From assembly GCA_035269105.1 (NCBI GenBank), contig DATFJP010000121.1, positions 1 through 24,201 of the forward strand: a stretch of DNA of 24,201 nucleotides, read 5' to 3'. Under the pieces are notes generated by a model that saw only the letters and a list, made by a program, of their open reading frames with translations, made no database searches and had not been told where the DNA came from. The translations under genes and the position numbers were made by a program. Numbering within the stretch: position 1 is the first letter of the stretch; the number at the start of each line of letters is the position of its first letter. The stretch comes from JAQYVZ01 sp035269105. GTDB taxonomy: Bacteria > Desulfobacterota > Desulfuromonadia > Desulfuromonadales > BM103. Positions 22,010 through 24,201 of the stretch are shown here, piece after piece.

Positions 22010-22770
22010 GTTCCATACTCAAGGCGCTGAAAAAGCTGGAGGAGGAAAAAAAAGCGCCGATTGCTGCCGCAGATCGCGTTTCGCGCGATGACGAGAGTTT
22101 TCTTTCCGACGCTCGTCGATCGCAGAAAAACCTCTGGCTGCTGGGCATCGGGATTCTGGTCGGCCTGGCAGCCGCAGGCGGTTGGATGTACTGGGCGGGG
22201 GAATCTCCGGAAGAGGCGCCGACCGCACAGGGTCTGGTCAAGACTGATTCCGGTCCGCCCGCCGCCGACACCCTGCAGCAGCCGGCAGGCGCCGCAGCCA
22301 TTGGCAGAGAAGAGCAGGGCGGAACCCCCGCTGCGGTGGTCGAGGTGCGGGTCCCTCAGGCAGAACCCGTCCAGGCATTGACTCCCGACCCCACGGCAGC
22401 GACTGATGACATAGTCCCCGCAGCTGATTCATCGCTCAGGTCTGATTCTCAACCCGATACCGCCGGGACCGAATCTTCACTCCCACCCCTCCCGGCAACG
22501 GTTTCCGCTTCGGCGGGTAGCACAGAAACCCCGGGATCTGGCTCCCCTGGGGCCGGGTCAAAAGCGACCGCGCCATCATCCGCACCTTTTCAGGTCATGG
22601 AAGTTTTCTACCAGGACGGGGAGGGCAGTATGGCCCTGGTGGACGATCTGCCGGTCATGGAAGGCACTGTCATCAACGGGGCCCTGGTCGAAAAAATTCT
22701 TCCGGACCGGGTGCGTTTCATCGTTGACGGGCGGCCTGTGGAGGTCTTTGCCGAACAGCCACAGCCCTGA
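22006..22770 (+). CDS. gspB: GspB-like general secretion pathway protein
   Basis: A 254-residue protein with the typical start MSSILKALKKLEEEK, a membrane helix at about residues 43-63, a long low-complexity Pro/Ala/Ser/Thr/Glu-rich periplasmic linker (about 64-190) and a compact C-terminal GspB domain (FQVMEVFYQDGEGSMALVDD ... VEKILPDRVRFIVDGR). It partners the ATPase in one complex: the ATG at 22006 overlaps that gene's TGA in an ATGA, implying translational coupling. No other type II secretion genes occur in the window, so the main cluster must be elsewhere. Confidence 0.88.
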   Translation: MSSILKALKKLEEEKKAPIAAADRVSRDDESFLSDARRSQKNLWLLGIGILVGLAAAGGWMYWAGESPEEAPTAQGLVKTDSGPPAADTLQQPAGAAAIGREEQGGTPAAVVEVRVPQAEPVQALTPDPTAATDDIVPAADSSLRSDSQPDTAGTESSLPPLPATVSASAGSTETPGSGSPGAGSKATAPSSAPFQVMEVFYQDGEGSMALVDDLPVMEGTVINGALVEKILPDRVRFIVDGRPVEVFAEQPQP

Positions 22771-22857
22771 AGTGATCGCCGCAGTGACGTTTATGACCCG
22801 TATGACCTGTCGATGGGAAAATCCCCAGCCTTTTCCCCCTAAGAGCCTGCTCCGGAC

Positions 22858-23484
22858 ATGAACAGCACCTGGTTTGATATGGTTTCCTTTCTGCTCGTCT
22901 TTACGATTGCGATCGTCACGCCGGGACCCAATTTCATCATGGTGGTCAATACCTCTCTGACGGCAACCCGGCGAACCGCACTCTTGACGGCACTCGGCGT
23001 TGCGGTGGGCAGCGGCATATTCGCCCTTGCCGGCATGCTCGGTCTGATCGTCATGCTCAAGACGTTGCCGCATTTCGATGCAATAGCGCCGCTGATCGGT
23101 GGCGGGTACCTGGTATGGCTGGGCCTGAGAATGGTGTCCTGCCGGGCCGGGATGCAGGGTGACACAGCGCCTGGCGAAAGGCCTGCAGCGGGGTCTTTGC
23201 GGGCCTTCCGGATCGGGCTTCTGACCAATCTGAGCAACCCCAAAGCCTGGGCCTTCTATCTGAGCCTGTTCACGCTGGTGCTTGCCCCGCAGACTTCCGG
23301 CGGGCTGCAGGTCCTGCTGGTTCTTATCATGTTTATGATCTCTTTGGGTTGGTACTCTGCAGTCGTATTGATCATAAGACGTAATCGGTTCCGGGTTCTT
23401 CTCGATAGATTCCAGCCACACATTCAGGGCCTGCTCGGCCTGCTGCTGTTCGGGTTCGGCCTGCGCCTTCTGCTCGGCCGCTGA
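22858..23484 (+). CDS. LysE/RhtB family amino-acid exporter
   Basis: A 208-residue inner-membrane protein with about six helices. The family motif is TPGPNFIMVVNTSL near residue 20, and LLTNLSNPKAWAFYLSLF is found in the fourth segment, as in RhtB-type exporters. The usual length is 200-210 residues. The ATG at 22858 has only a weak upstream purine run. The exported metabolite (homoserine, threonine or another small amino acid) is not predictable. It lies 87 bases after gspB and 107 bases before the selenoprotein gene, which has its own promoter. Confidence 0.87.
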   Translation: MNSTWFDMVSFLLVFTIAIVTPGPNFIMVVNTSLTATRRTALLTALGVAVGSGIFALAGMLGLIVMLKTLPHFDAIAPLIGGGYLVWLGLRMVSCRAGMQGDTAPGERPAAGSLRAFRIGLLTNLSNPKAWAFYLSLFTLVLAPQTSGGLQVLLVLIMFMISLGWYSAVVLIIRRNRFRVLLDRFQPHIQGLLGLLLFGFGLRLLLGR

Positions 23485-23529
23485 TGCCGATTTTTTTATT
23501 GTTACGGCAATCTTTACGAAGAAAGGATA

Positions 23530-23557
23530 TTGACAATTATGAATATATGAATATTAT
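23530..23557 (+). promoter_or_regulatory. Sigma-70 promoter of the HesB-like selenoprotein gene
   Basis: Perfect TTGACA (23530-23535), then 16 bases, then TATTAT (23552-23557) in a strikingly AT-rich stretch inside GC-rich surroundings. The start would be near 23564, giving a leader of about 28 bases with AAGGAGG at 23578-23584. Confidence 0.75.
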
Positions 23558-23591
23558 ATAGACAGTTAAAAATCCACAAGGAGGATGGGCC

Positions 23592-23879
23592 ATGCTGAAA
23601 ATTACCGAAACGGCTCGGGAGCAGTTCCAGGCTGTCCTGGAACAGAATCCGAACAAGGTCCTGCGGGTGGTCTTCGAAGGCTTCGGCTGAGGCGGGCCCC
23701 GCCTGGGGCTGGCTCTGGATGAGCCGAAAGAAGATCAGAAGCGTTACACCGTGAATCAGATCGACCTGCTGATTGCCGACGACGTCCTGCCCTTTGCCAA
23801 GGGCAACAAGATCGATTATATCGATACCTCTTACCGCCAGGGTTTCGTCATCGCTCCCGAAGGGGGCGGCTGCAACTGA
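23592..23879 (+). CDS. HesB/IscA-like selenoprotein with in-frame TGA (Sec33)
   Basis: A 95-residue protein read through TGA at 23688-23690 as selenocysteine. The N-terminus is MLKITETAREQFQAVLEQNP; residues 28-40 read FEGFGUGGPRLGL, where U replaces the first conserved Cys of the IscA/HesB (Fe-S biogenesis) motif, normally followed by GG-P-x-x-G-L. The C-terminus is APEGGGCN, with one remaining Cys94 in place of the family's Cys-Gly-Cys. Evidence for readthrough: the frame continues without interruption for 62 codons, conservation continues beyond the TGA, the strong ribosome binding site AAGGAGG serves the ATG, a bSECIS-like hairpin follows, and a terminator closes the unit. HesB-like selenoproteins are a known family in Desulfuromonadales and other anaerobes; their exact role is not settled. 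A conventional annotation would split or miss the gene. The host must have selA, selB and selC elsewhere. Confidence 0.9.
23711..23725 (+). promoter_or_regulatory. bSECIS-like hairpin for Sec33
   Basis: GGCTC (23711-23715) pairs with GAGCC (23721-23725), with an extra T-G pair outside and a 5-base loop TGGAT. The loop begins 26 bases after the TGA and has G in its second position. Both fit the described bacterial SECIS pattern (short stem, G within the first two loop bases, loop about 16-37 bases after the TGA). A second small hairpin, GGCGG/CCGCC, begins at 23691 directly behind the TGA. Confidence 0.65.
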
Positions 23880-23902
23880 CCTTTATACTGTTCTGCTCCA
23901 AG

Positions 23903-23937
23903 ACGCCGCCCCGCGAGATGAGGTGGCGTTTTTTTTT
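23903..23937 (+). terminator. Rho-independent terminator of the selenoprotein gene
   Basis: Stem ACGCCGCC (23903-23910) with GGTGGCGT (23922-23929), one G-T pair, then a nine-base T-run to 23937. Confidence 0.9.
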
Positions 23938-23992
23938 GTTCATCTACGAATTTCGGGGAGCCTTGTAAGCTGGTTACCCCTCCTGCATTTTT

Positions 23993-24201
23993 TCTGCTGC
24001 TAAACCGGGGTTTCGCCCCCGGACGGCGACCAGGGGGACCGCTCACCCCGGTCCCCCTGGACCCCCACGGTGCCCGATGCCGATGCCCGCCATAGCCCGC
24101 CGTCGCGCGTTGCGCTTTGGCGGACGACGGCGGGTCCCCTCCGCCAGCCGCGCCCCGGCCGGACCGCTCAAAACTCGCCTGCGGCTCAGTCAGTTGAGCG
24201 G
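23993..24201. repeat. Long palindromic repeat, copy 2 (cut by the window end)
   Basis: Matches 16328-16555 with small changes and lacks about 20 bases present in copy 1 near 16435-16470. The hairpins CCGGGG/CCCCGG, the 11-bp stem CCAGGGGGACC/GGTCCCCCTGG and CCGCTCAA/TTGAGCGG (24164-24201) are preserved. It starts 55 bases after a terminator, as copy 1 starts 57 bases after one. No gene is seen in it. Confidence 0.8.

Noticed and set aside
23688..23690. TGA as an ordinary stop or a pseudogenising mutation in the HesB-like gene
   Set aside because: It falls on a conserved Cys position, the downstream frame is intact to the family's normal end, and a bSECIS-like hairpin is correctly placed.
1..24201. 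CRISPR arrays, rRNA and tRNA genes
   Set aside because: No regularly spaced direct repeats of CRISPR type and no tRNA or rRNA signatures were found on reading; the tandem 30-base repeats at 1998-2057 are REP units.

Overview
The window looks like a chromosomal segment of a Gram-negative, respiring deltaproteobacterium, most likely of the Desulfuromonadales (Desulfuromonas/Geobacter/Pelobacter group). The indications are high GC, a Tat-exported molybdopterin oxidoreductase operon with a tetraheme cytochrome, a UPF0182 giant membrane protein, an ExeA/GspB secretion pair, and a HesB/IscA-like selenoprotein of a kind known from that group. The lineage call is an inference from gene content, not from a marker gene.

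Left part (1-2400) is an accessory region. It holds a RhuM-Fic fusion protein, two decayed gene remnants (one clearly the C-terminus of a type I restriction methyltransferase, HsdM), and a REP-associated tyrosine transposase (RAYT) with its own GTAG-headed REP palindromes. One REP cluster is read through in frame inside the transposase. A second begins exactly at its end and supplies the stop codon.

Middle part (2400-11820) is mostly housekeeping: UPF0182 protein, a phosphoribosyltransferase, MgtE with a small zinc-ribbon gene, a DEDDh exonuclease ending in a clamp-binding-like motif, an MFS transporter and a HI0933/YhiN flavoprotein. Two near-identical 169-bp MITE-like elements in inverted orientation (6055-6223 and 11648-11816) each abut the stop codon of the preceding gene, in the same orientation relative to that gene.

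Respiratory part (11820-18110) carries a Psr/Phs-type operon (Mo catalytic subunit, four-cluster ferredoxin subunit, NrfD membrane anchor) behind a candidate sigma-54 promoter and closed by a strong terminator. Facing it on the other strand are a tetraheme cytochrome and a TorD-like chaperone behind a good sigma-70 promoter. Between them is a roughly 580-bp noncoding, densely palindromic element. The start of a second copy ends the window.

Right part (18169-24201) has a glucan phosphorylase-MYG1 pair, exeA-gspB, a LysE/RhtB exporter, and the HesB-like selenoprotein at 23592-23879. Its in-frame TGA at codon 33 is followed by a bSECIS-like hairpin, so a conventional gene caller would truncate or miss it. 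That gene has a clear promoter, ribosome binding site and terminator.
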